From the NCBI RefSeq assembly GCF_017309585.1, contig NZ_CP071321.1, forward strand, positions 4,484,001 through 4,548,000: a DNA stretch of 64,000 nucleotides, in the 5' to 3' direction. The stretch comes from Nitrogeniibacter aestuarii. GTDB taxonomy: Bacteria; Pseudomonadota; Gammaproteobacteria; Burkholderiales; Rhodocyclaceae. How positions within the stretch are numbered: the first letter of the stretch is position 1; every line of letters starts with the position of its first letter. Of the stretch, positions 57,466-64,000 are shown in pieces. The notes below the pieces were generated by a model. It was not told the origin of the DNA and made no database searches. It saw only the letters and a program-made list of their open reading frames with translations. Both the position numbers and the translations under genes were made by a program.

Positions 57466-58694
57466 ACCCCAACCCCGTCCCCGAAACAGGCGCCCGCGCC
57501 GGACGCATGCATTTCTACGAATTCGTCGGCTTCATTGCCGCCTGCATGGCGCTCAACGCCCTGGCCATCGACGTGATGCTGCCGGCACTGCCTGACATGA
57601 ATCGCGATTTCTTCCTGAGCGACCCCAACCAGAGTCAGGCGGTGATTGCCCTGTATCTGGGCGGCATGGGTCTGTCCCAACTGTTTTACGGCCCGCTCTC
57701 CGACCGTTTCGGCCGGCGACCGGTGCTCATCGGCGGTCTTGCCCTGTTCTCCCTCGCCGGTCTGCTCTCCGCCATGACCCAGAGCTTCTCCATGCTGCTG
57801 GCCGCGCGCTTCATCCAGGGCCTGGGCGCAGGCGCCCCGCGCGTCGTTGCCGTCTCCCTGGCGCGCGACACCTATTCGGGCACCCAGATGGGCCGGGTCA
57901 TGTCGCTGGTCATGATGGTGTTCATGGCGGTCCCCATTCTGGCCCCCTCCATCGGCCAGCTCATCCTGCTGGTCGCCCCATGGCGCTGGGCCTTCGGTGC
58001 CCTCGTGGTCGGCGGCGGCCTGATGCTGGCGTGGACCCTGTACCGCCTTGAGGAAACCCTGCCGACGCATCGCCGACGCTCGATCTCCCCGGCCTCGGTA
58101 TTCGAAGGCTTCCGCATTGCCCTGACCACCCGCACGACCCTGGGCTACATGCTCGCCATGGGGCTGGTGCTGGGCGCCCACATGGGCTTCATCATCTCGG
58201 CGCAGCGCATTTTCATGGACGTGTTCAACGCCGGGCAACGCTTCTCGCTACTGTTCGCCCTGGTCGCACTGGCCATGTCGGTGGCCGCCTTTACCAATTC
58301 GAAACTGGTCATGCGCTTCGGCATGCGCCGGCTCGCCATCATCGGGCTGTGCACGCTCATCGTGCTGAACCTTGTTCACCTGGCACTGGTCTGGCACCAC
58401 CCCGAGTCACTTCCGATCTTCCTGCTCATGCAGGCCGGCAGCATGTTCATGTTCGGTTTCCTGGGCGCCAACCTCAACACCCTGGCCATGGAGAAAGTGG
58501 GTCATGTGGCCGGCACGGCCTCGTCACTGATCGGCTTCTTCACCACGGTGAGCGGGGCTGTGCTGGGTTTTATTGTCGGGCAGTGTTTCGATGGCAGCGT
58601 GGTGCCGCTGACCAGTGCCTACGTTCTCCTGGGCGCAGGGGCCTTGTTCATCGTGATGATGACGGAGCGAAATGGACCGGTTGCGATGGCGTAA
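57462..58694 (+). CDS. MFS drug exporter, Bcr/CflA type
   Basis: A 410-residue membrane protein with twelve hydrophobic helices. The start FVGFIAACMALNALAIDVMLPALPDM and motif A GPLSDRFGRRPVLIGGLALF, together with ARFIQGLGAGAPRVVAVSLARD (motif C-like), identify the Bcr/CflA subgroup that exports bicyclomycin, chloramphenicol or other compounds by proton antiport. It overlaps marR by 4 bases and is likely derepressed by that regulator's ligand. The following 975 bases contain only repeats. Confidence 0.92.
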   Translation: MNPNPVPETGARAGRMHFYEFVGFIAACMALNALAIDVMLPALPDMNRDFFLSDPNQSQAVIALYLGGMGLSQLFYGPLSDRFGRRPVLIGGLALFSLAGLLSAMTQSFSMLLAARFIQGLGAGAPRVVAVSLARDTYSGTQMGRVMSLVMMVFMAVPILAPSIGQLILLVAPWRWAFGALVVGGGLMLAWTLYRLEETLPTHRRRSISPASVFEGFRIALTTRTTLGYMLAMGLVLGAHMGFIISAQRIFMDVFNAGQRFSLLFALVALAMSVAAFTNSKLVMRFGMRRLAIIGLCTLIVLNLVHLALVWHHPESLPIFLLMQAGSMFMFGFLGANLNTLAMEKVGHVAGTASSLIGFFTTVSGAVLGFIVGQCFDGSVVPLTSAYVLLGAGALFIVMMTERNGPVAMA

Positions 58695-58820
58695 GCGGGA
58701 CTGTTAAAGAGGTTTGGGCCGGGATGCGCGGTCGTCGTGACGTGCATCGCTCTGCAGGTTGTGGAGGTTCATGTTTCGCCCGGAAGGGCGACAGACCTCG
58801 CCAGAATGGCAGGTCCGGAG

Positions 58821-59030
58821 TGCCCTCGGTCGCGCCAATCGCCAAGCGCCGGGGGCGGAAACACGGGCTTCGCTGTCTGAGCCCGATAGGGCGAGTTGGC
58901 GAAGCACGCCGCCTCCGGGGTTTGGCGGTTGGGGATCGCCGCAGGCGACACGACCGTGGGCTGTGCTTCTTTGCTTACTTTCTTGCACAAGCAAGAAAGT
59001 GAGGCGCCCGCCGGGGCGAAACCCGGCCAA
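58821..59030 (+). repeat. Long intergenic repeat, copy 1
   Basis: About 210 bases nearly identical to 59391-59599, offset by about 570 bases. It contains a core near 58877-58913 and a palindrome ACTTTCTTG-N6-CAAGAAAGT at 58977-59000. No gene-like frame is convincing in it; the ORFs on both strands look like shadows. Together with the next two entries it fills the 58695-59669 gap. Confidence 0.8.
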
Positions 59031-59129
59031 TGCCGTTTCGTGCCTGAACGACCTCACGCATGAGTTCAGTGTTGAGTCGGGACACCATTCCATTCTTGTT
59101 TCGCTGCTGGTTTCGCCCTGAGGGGCGAC

Positions 59130-59254
59130 CTACTTTCTTGGCGCGCAAGAAAGTAGGCAAAGAGACGCATCCCGCTTTTCGTGGCCCTGCGGGCTACCCT
59201 CGCTGCCCGAATGCCCGGCAGGCGGATTCGCAAACTCGCCCTTCGGGCTCAGAC
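59130..59254 (-). repeat. Long intergenic repeat, inverted partial copy
   Basis: This stretch carries the same two modules in the opposite order and orientation. The palindrome TACTTTCTTG-N5-CAAGAAAGTA at 59131-59155 corresponds to the hairpin module, and 59221-59254 is the reverse complement, with a few changes, of the core at 58877-58913. Confidence 0.7.
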
Positions 59255-59390
59255 AACGAAACCGCTTTTTCTGCCGGACATCCGGGCGACTCGGCACGAC
59301 AGAGGGATTGGGGGTGTGCCAACCCGCCGCTTCTTTCAGATTTAGACGGATGATCCCGGCTACGGCCCCACCACAATGGGACGCCCGCTC

Positions 59391-59599
59391 CGCCCTCGAG
59401 AGCGCCAATCGACAAGCGCCGGGGGCGGCACAAGGGCTTCGCTGTCTGAGCCCGCAGGGCGAGTTGGCGAAGCACACCGCCTCCGGGGCTTGGCGATTGG
59501 GAATCGCCGGCAGGCGACGCGATCGTGGGCCGTGCTTCTTCGCTTACTTTCTTGCACAAGCAAGAAAGTGAGGCGCCCGCCGGGGCGAAACCCGGCCAA
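59391..59599 (+). repeat. Long intergenic repeat, copy 2
   Basis: Second direct copy of the roughly 210-base unit at 58821-59030, with scattered substitutions and a one-base length difference. Its hairpin is ACTTTCTTG-N6-CAAGAAAGT at 59546-59569. It ends about 70 bases before the stop of the convergent namZ-like gene. Confidence 0.8.
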
Positions 59600-59669
59600 C
59601 GGACCTCACTTGAATGCGCCAGCCGCCGCAACAGCTTCGCTCGCTAAAGCACCAGCACCAGCAACGGCT

Positions 59670-60875
59670 TCAATACAGCAACAGCGGCTGCACCGCCTCC
59701 CGCCAGGCGGCCTCATCCGGCTTGGTCAGCGCATCCAGATCCGCCGGCGCGGCTTCCGGGTCATCCACCCATTCACGCAGCAGCGGGCTGCCGTTGATGA
59801 GATCGATGGCGAGGCGCTCGAACTCGTATTCATAGGGGAAATCACGCCACAGCCGGTAGTCCGGATACAGATGGCGGATGGCTTTGAAGGCGAGTGTCTG
59901 CAGGCGCCAGGGCTTGAAGGTGGTGTGCTGGTAATGCGCCGCCGCCTCGACGTGAATCTGCACGCCATGACAGAGCCGGGTCTCGTGCTTGTGGAAAGTG
60001 GGCTCGAACCAGCATTCGCGCAGCACACAGCCGCCCAGCCACTGGGGCGCCAGTTCGCTCATGGTCCGCATCACCGCAAGGGCGTCGATATCCGGCGCAC
60101 CGAACAGTTCCAGCGGTCGGGTGGTGCCGCGCCCTTCGGAGAGGGTGGTGCCTTCGAGCATCACCGTGCCAGCGTAGGCGCGTGCCATGGAGAGGTTGGG
60201 GGCGTTCGGGCTCGGGTTGATCCAGGCGCGCTCGCCCAGGGGCCAGCCAAAACCCGGCGCGGCGCCCGGATGCCAGCCGCTCATGGGCACAACATGGTAA
60301 TCCACATCGAGATCAAGCTGATTGACGAACCACTGGCCCATCTCGCCCATGGTCAGGCCATGGCGCATGGGCATGGGCCCGGCGCCCACAAAGCTCTCCC
60401 AGCCTTCGCGCAGGCTCAGGCCCTCGACCGGGCGACCGGCGGGGTTGGGGCGATCGAGCACCCACACCGACTTGCCGTGGGCGGCAGCGGCTTCCAGCAC
60501 GTAACACAGGGTGGTGATGAAGGTGTAGATGCGACAGCCCAGATCCTGGAGGTCCACCAACAGCACATCGAAGGTGTCCATCATGGCATCGGTGGGGCGA
60601 CGCACCTGGCCATACAGGCTGAAGACCGGAATGCCGAGGCGCGGATCCCGATAATCCGGCGACTCCATCATGTTGTCCTGCTTGTCGCCACGCAGCCCGT
60701 GCTGAGGGCCAAAGGCGGCAGTCAGTTCGATATTGGGCAGCTCTGCCAGCGCGTCGAGGGTGTGGGTCAGATCTGCGGTGGTGGATGCCGGATGCGCCAG
60801 CAGGGCGACCCGTCGGCCTTCGAGGGGTCGACGCAGCGCGGCGTCTTCGGTCAGGCGATCGATACCGAACTTCAT
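59670..60875 (-). CDS. namZ: DUF1343 family exo-N-acetylmuramidase (NamZ-like)
   Basis: A 401-residue protein of the DUF1343/NamZ family, glycosidases that release N-acetylmuramic acid from peptidoglycan fragments. Family segments seen are VALLAHPASTT, AFGPQHGLRGDKQDNM, GIPVFSLYG, LLVDLQDLGCRIYTFITTL and VWVLDRPNPAG, then GEMGQWFVNQ and EGTTLSEGRGTTRP. No signal peptide is visible, pointing to cytoplasmic recycling. The ATG at 60875 has AAGGA 9 bases upstream; the ATG at 60884 overlaps the preceding stop and has no spacing for a ribosome binding site. It follows the DOMON gene closely. Confidence 0.88.
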   Translation of the reverse strand: MKFGIDRLTEDAALRRPLEGRRVALLAHPASTTADLTHTLDALAELPNIELTAAFGPQHGLRGDKQDNMMESPDYRDPRLGIPVFSLYGQVRRPTDAMMDTFDVLLVDLQDLGCRIYTFITTLCYVLEAAAAHGKSVWVLDRPNPAGRPVEGLSLREGWESFVGAGPMPMRHGLTMGEMGQWFVNQLDLDVDYHVVPMSGWHPGAAPGFGWPLGERAWINPSPNAPNLSMARAYAGTVMLEGTTLSEGRGTTRPLELFGAPDIDALAVMRTMSELAPQWLGGCVLRECWFEPTFHKHETRLCHGVQIHVEAAAHYQHTTFKPWRLQTLAFKAIRHLYPDYRLWRDFPYEYEFERLAIDLINGSPLLREWVDDPEAAPADLDALTKPDEAAWREAVQPLLLY

Positions 60876-60880
60876 GCAAC

Positions 60881-61426
60881 TCATTCCTTGCCAAGCATCA
60901 GCGCGAATCCGTCGCGATGATGAAAATCAGGCTGTGGTTCCGGGTGGGCCAGCGCCCAGTACGAGCGCGTGCCCTCGTGTGTCTCGATCACGCAGCTGAG
61001 CGCCGCCTGCCGGGCCGCGGGCGGCAGCAAGACGGCCGGAATCGGCACGCTGACGGTCGTTACCGCACCATCGTGCGCGCATTCGATATCGGGCCGCCAT
61101 GCCGGTTGACCCTGATCGGCCCGCACCCGGTACGCGGCGAACCGGTAGCAGGCCCACGGCCCGGCAGGTGAGGCGTTGAACTCCACATAAGCCTCCGAGT
61201 CCGGTACCGCCACGAAGGCCTCGCAACAGGTGTGCTGCCACAATCCGTCCGTCGCCTGTCTCGGCGCGTCGGCCGGCCACAGGATCAGGCCATGGGGGTC
61301 TTCGACCCGGTAGTCGAGCTGCCACGCACCATCATCGGCGAGACGGACCGTCACGGTCACCGACACACCGGCAGGTGCGGGCACGGCCGGGTGGGGAACA
61401 AGCGTCAGGACGGACGAAGAGACCAT
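60881..61426 (-). CDS. DOMON-like domain protein
   Basis: A 181-residue beta-rich protein. The pattern WQLDYRVEDPHGLILWP, GLWQHTCCEAFVAVPDSEAYVEFNASP (read in parts) and WACYRFAAYR fits the DOMON-like family, whose members bind heme or sugars. The adjacent Cys-Cys-Glu in QHTCCEAFVA is typical of this subgroup. There is no signal peptide. It is co-transcribed with the namZ-like gene 5 bases downstream, so a link with muropeptide sugar metabolism is possible. Confidence 0.8.
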   Translation of the reverse strand: MVSSSVLTLVPHPAVPAPAGVSVTVTVRLADDGAWQLDYRVEDPHGLILWPADAPRQATDGLWQHTCCEAFVAVPDSEAYVEFNASPAGPWACYRFAAYRVRADQGQPAWRPDIECAHDGAVTTVSVPIPAVLLPPAARQAALSCVIETHEGTRSYWALAHPEPQPDFHHRDGFALMLGKE

Positions 61427-61477
61427 CGAACCGGGGCTGCGGGATCAAAGGCCACGGAGTGTAACGCGCCGCCCGCC

Positions 61478-61783
61478 TCAGAGGACCGACTGAAACATTT
61501 CCAGTTGCGGCGGGCCCATGTACATGTCGCGCGAACTCTTGCCCGCATTGGCGTGGGCGGCGCGGAAGGCCTCGGACTGGGTCCAGGCTTCGAAATCGGC
61601 CTCGGAACGCCATTCGGTGTGCGAGGCGAAGAGGGTGAATTCCTCGTTGCTGGCGCCTTGCAGCAGGTGGAAGCGGACGAAACCCGGCACATCGGCCAGA
61701 TAGCTGTCGCGCTCGCGCCACATCTGCACGAAATCGTCTTCTTTCCCGCGAGCGATGCGGAATCGGTTCATGGCCAGGTACAT
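61478..61783 (-). CDS. Antibiotic biosynthesis monooxygenase (ABM) family protein
   Basis: A 101-residue protein of the dimeric alpha/beta-barrel fold. It shows AMNRFRIARGKEDDFVQMWRER, VPGFVRFHLLQG and FTLFASHTEWRSEADFEAWTQSEAFRAAH (in parts), the order of ABM/HmoA-like proteins that degrade heme or oxidise small aromatics without cofactors. The ATG at 61783 has GGAG upstream; the frame reaching to 61873 crosses a terminator hairpin and is not used. It lies 51 bases upstream of the DOMON gene. Confidence 0.85.
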   Translation of the reverse strand: MYLAMNRFRIARGKEDDFVQMWRERDSYLADVPGFVRFHLLQGASNEEFTLFASHTEWRSEADFEAWTQSEAFRAAHANAGKSSRDMYMGPPQLEMFQSVL

Positions 61784-61801
61784 GGCATTGGCTCCATCAA
61801 A

Positions 61802-61839
61802 ACAAAAAAAGGTCCGGTCCATTGTAGGACCGAACCTTT
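61802..61839 (-). terminator. Rho-independent terminator after the M48 protease gene
   Basis: AAAGGTCCGGTCC (61808-61820) and GGACCGAACCTTT (61827-61839) pair with one G-T type mismatch around a 6-base loop. On the minus strand a run of seven T follows, giving a typical terminator about 45 bases after the protease stop. Confidence 0.8.
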
Positions 61840-61881
61840 TCCGATGCGTTGCGCGGTGGCCTGACCACCGCACACCGGCAA

Positions 61882-62631
61882 TCAGGCCAGCTGGGCGCGC
61901 ATGCGGGCAGCCCGCTCCTTGGGTGCCGGATGGGTGGACAGCCAGCTGCTGTCGCGGCCGCCGGACATGGCGTCGAGCTTTTCGAGCGCGGTCACACAGG
62001 CCTGCGGGTCATAGCTTTTCTTCTTCATGAAGGCCATGGCGTAGTCGTCGGCCTCGTTTTCATTGCCCTGGGAGTGCTGTGCGCGCACCACCTTCTCGAA
62101 CAGCTCACCCAGCTGGGAGTCGGCCAGCGCGGCCTGATCGCCACCGCTGGCCGCCAGCGCCTCGCGCAGGCCGCCGGAGGCCATCGCCACCTGCATGCGC
62201 TTGCGCGAATGGCCCGACTTCACGTGACCCATTTCGTGGCCGACCACGTAGCGGATCTCGTCGTCCGACATCTTGTCCATGAGGCCGCTGTAGAGGCGCA
62301 CCGTACCGTCGGCCATGGCAAAGGCGTTCACTTCTTCGGTCATGTAGACGGCAAAGTTCAGCTTCATGCCGTCATGCGTATCCAGACCCTGGGTGAGCTT
62401 GGTCAGGCGCTTGCCGTACTTGCTGCCGGCCGGTGCCACCTCATGCTGGGCGTCCTGCTCGTCGCGCAGCTGGGCACAGTAGTTGGCGATGTCTTCGTCA
62501 CTCAGGGTGGCGGCTCCGGCCAGGTCCTTGGCCGCACCGATGGCACGGCCCAGATCGAAGGCCGACACCGGCCCTGCCATGGAAACGCCCAGCGCCAGCA
62601 GGCACTGACGCAGCATGTCACGTCTGTTCAT
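61882..62631 (-). CDS. M48-family exported metalloprotease
   Basis: A 249-residue protein with a signal peptide (RQCLLALGVSMAGPVSA). The zinc motif HEMGHVKSGHSRK (HExxH) is near residue 130, and the third ligand Glu is in NENEADDYAMAFM. The C-terminal DSSWLSTHPAPKERAARM is the usual M48 end with the conserved HP. LoiP/YcaL-type proteases act on outer-membrane and periplasmic proteins. The ATG at 62631 was chosen because it gives a clean signal peptide; the frame further upstream to 62730 does not. Confidence 0.9.
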   Translation of the reverse strand: MNRRDMLRQCLLALGVSMAGPVSAFDLGRAIGAAKDLAGAATLSDEDIANYCAQLRDEQDAQHEVAPAGSKYGKRLTKLTQGLDTHDGMKLNFAVYMTEEVNAFAMADGTVRLYSGLMDKMSDDEIRYVVGHEMGHVKSGHSRKRMQVAMASGGLREALAASGGDQAALADSQLGELFEKVVRAQHSQGNENEADDYAMAFMKKKSYDPQACVTALEKLDAMSGGRDSSWLSTHPAPKERAARMRAQLA

Positions 62632-62748
62632 TGGGAGATTCTTCCTCGTTGCGATTGAAACGCGCGCCCCGAGGGGGCGCGGAGCGGATTGTCCCAGAGG
62701 TCGCCACCCTTGAACAGGAAAAAATGCCAACGTGCTATGCGTGTTATT

Positions 62749-64000
62749 TCAGCGCCCTTGCTGGACTTCATCCAAGCCCAGGGCGCTGAAGGCGGCGAGT
62801 ACGGCCATGAACGCGAACACCGCCAGCACCGCCACCTCACCCGCCACCTGGGCCAGCACACCAAAGGCGCCCCCCGCGATCAGCACGACGCCGATGACCG
62901 TATTCGACAGCGCGGTGTAGTTTGCCCGCTGGTCCGCATCGGCCATGTCCACGATATGCGTGGAGCGGCCCAGGCGGACCCCCTGGTGCGCCACCATCAG
63001 CACGAACAGCAGCGCGGCAGGGACCAGCACGCCTTCGAGAAGCCCCGGGGCCACAAGCGCCAGGCCGGCGGTTCCGGCCAGCGCGACGGCGGCCACGATG
63101 CCCGCGAGCATCAGCACCTTGCGGCTGGAGCGGTCCGACAGGCGGCCCCACACATACGCACTCACGAAACTGGCCAGTGACGAGGCCACGATGAAGCCGC
63201 CGAGCTGGTCGAGCGCGCCCTTGCCGGCTTCGCCCGACACGGCGAGCAGAAACGGGGGTGACAGGGCGGTGGAGACCAGCAGCGCCCGCACCAGAATGAA
63301 TCGGCGTAGTTGCGCATCCTCGCCGAGCAGGGCGAATTGCTTGCGGAACAGGGTCAGCGCGTTGCCCCCGCCCTCGGTGGCCCCGGGGGCCTCGGTGAGG
63401 GTGGCGAACAAGGCCGCTGCGGCCAGCCACAGGCCGCCCGCGAGCAGCAGCACGGCGGCCACCGTCGCCGTGGTACGGGGGAAAACGCCAAAGGCCAGTG
63501 CCAGGCCGAACAGCAGGACGATGACCGAGGAGGCCGATCCGGCCGCACCGGTGGCAGTACCCCGGGTGGACTTGGATACCGTCTTGCCGAGCACATCCTT
63601 GTAGCTCACCGAACAGGCCCCGCGTGCCAGCGCGGCGACGGCCAGCAGGCCCACGACGACCATGCCGGCGGCGGTGCCCTCGAGCGTGAGCGCGGCGATG
63701 GCGATGCCGATGACTGCCAGCCCCTGTCCGACACTGCCGATGACCCACACCCACTTGCGCACCGCCAGACCGCGGATGGCGGCCGCAATACCCAACTGCG
63801 GAAGCAGGGCGCCCGCCTCGCGCACCGGCACCAGCAGGCCGGTCAGCCAGGCCGGCACGCCCAGCGCCCCGAACAGCCAGGCGAGGATGAGTTTGGCGTC
63901 GGCAAAACCGTCAGCGCTTTTGGTGGCCCCCAGGCTGAGCACATGACGCATGAAGTTGCCAGGCTGGTCATTGCACGCGGATTCGGGGATGTCCTTGCAG
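62749..64000 (-). CDS. MFS-type transporter, start beyond the window
   Basis: About 417 residues of a membrane protein with many hydrophobic helices. Reading upstream of the internal ATG at 63951, the frame stays open to the window edge and encodes IPESACNDQPGNFMRHVLS, which looks like real N-terminal protein. The gene therefore starts outside the window. WGRLSDRSSRKVLMLAGIVAA near the middle resembles an MFS motif A repeat. The substrate is unknown. It is followed by the M48 protease gene on the same strand after about 117 bases. Confidence 0.82.
   Translation of the reverse strand, partial: CKDIPESACNDQPGNFMRHVLSLGATKSADGFADAKLILAWLFGALGVPAWLTGLLVPVREAGALLPQLGIAAAIRGLAVRKWVWVIGSVGQGLAVIGIAIAALTLEGTAAGMVVVGLLAVAALARGACSVSYKDVLGKTVSKSTRGTATGAAGSASSVIVLLFGLALAFGVFPRTTATVAAVLLLAGGLWLAAAALFATLTEAPGATEGGGNALTLFRKQFALLGEDAQLRRFILVRALLVSTALSPPFLLAVSGEAGKGALDQLGGFIVASSLASFVSAYVWGRLSDRSSRKVLMLAGIVAAVALAGTAGLALVAPGLLEGVLVPAALLFVLMVAHQGVRLGRSTHIVDMADADQRANYTALSNTVIGVVLIAGGAFGVLAQVAGEVAVLAVFAFMAVLAAFSALGLDEVQQGR

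Noticed and set aside
58700..59640. CRISPR array
   Set aside because: Only two long direct copies and one inverted copy are present; there are no short regularly spaced repeats and no cas genes.

Overview
The window is GC-rich chromosomal DNA, densely coded on both strands, with no rRNA, tRNA, CRISPR array or transposase gene that I can see. Gene content (Mo-nitrogenase genes with draT/draG, NifM, a leucine-rich-repeat-variant Fe-S protein, sulfide:quinone oxidoreductase, HCCA isomerase/GST) and gene style point to a diazotrophic betaproteobacterium, most likely Rhodocyclales (Azoarcus/Thauera/Azonexus-like). That placement is inference from gene content, not from a marker gene.

Layout. 1-7.9 kb: flanking metabolism (two uncharacterised ORFs that may be immunity-like, HD hydrolase, GST plus HCCA isomerase with a divergent LysR regulator, LHPP-like phosphatase, Fe-S CCG protein, GGDEF cyclase). 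7.9-14.6 kb: first nif block, with a NifA upstream site and a -24/-12 promoter, nifB, fdxN, nifO, a flavodiiron protein, two 2Fe-2S ferredoxins, nifQ and draG. 14.7-23.8 kb: TPMT-type methyltransferase, two N-formylglutamate amidohydrolase paralogues, a receiver protein, a ModA-like binding protein opposite a YeeE/YedE pair, an Anbu-transglutaminase operon and glutamate dehydrogenase. 24-26 kb: a leftward operon (SIR2-like, unknown, hemerythrin) with its own NifA/sigma-54 control region. 26.2-36.1 kb: sulfide:quinone oxidoreductase, then a two-gene module of an HExxH metallopeptidase and an 1835-residue pseudokinase/helicase/nuclease/WGR protein, then two small envelope genes. 36.3-45.3 kb: draT divergent from nifHDK, then nifT, ferredoxin, nafY and four nif-associated genes. 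45.4-47.3 kb: an inserted tautomerase/HxlR cassette with a tandem gene duplication. 47.4-51.8 kb: NifA-controlled nifV-cysE-TPR-nifW-nifZ-nifM. 51.8-64 kb: transporters, PRPP synthetase, cytochrome c, hybrid kinase, MarR/MFS pair, a repeat-rich gap, NamZ, DOMON, monooxygenase, M48 protease and a transporter cut by the window end.

How it works together. Four TGT-N10-ACA/-24/-12 control regions (before nifB, SIR2-like, nifH and nifV) tie four transcription units to NifA and RpoN. The products cover structural subunits (nifHDK), FeMo-cofactor assembly (nifB, nifQ, nifV, nafY), maturation (nifM, nifW, nifZ, nifT), electron supply (four ferredoxins), protection from O2/NO (flavodiiron protein, hemerythrin) and post-translational shut-off of Fe protein by ADP-ribosylation (draT/draG). 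nifE, nifN, nifX, nifU, nifS and nifA are not in the window.

The strongest candidate for an undescribed system is the metallopeptidase + pseudokinase-helicase-nuclease-WGR pair at 28.35-35.04 kb. The NifA-controlled SIR2-like/unknown/hemerythrin operon is second.
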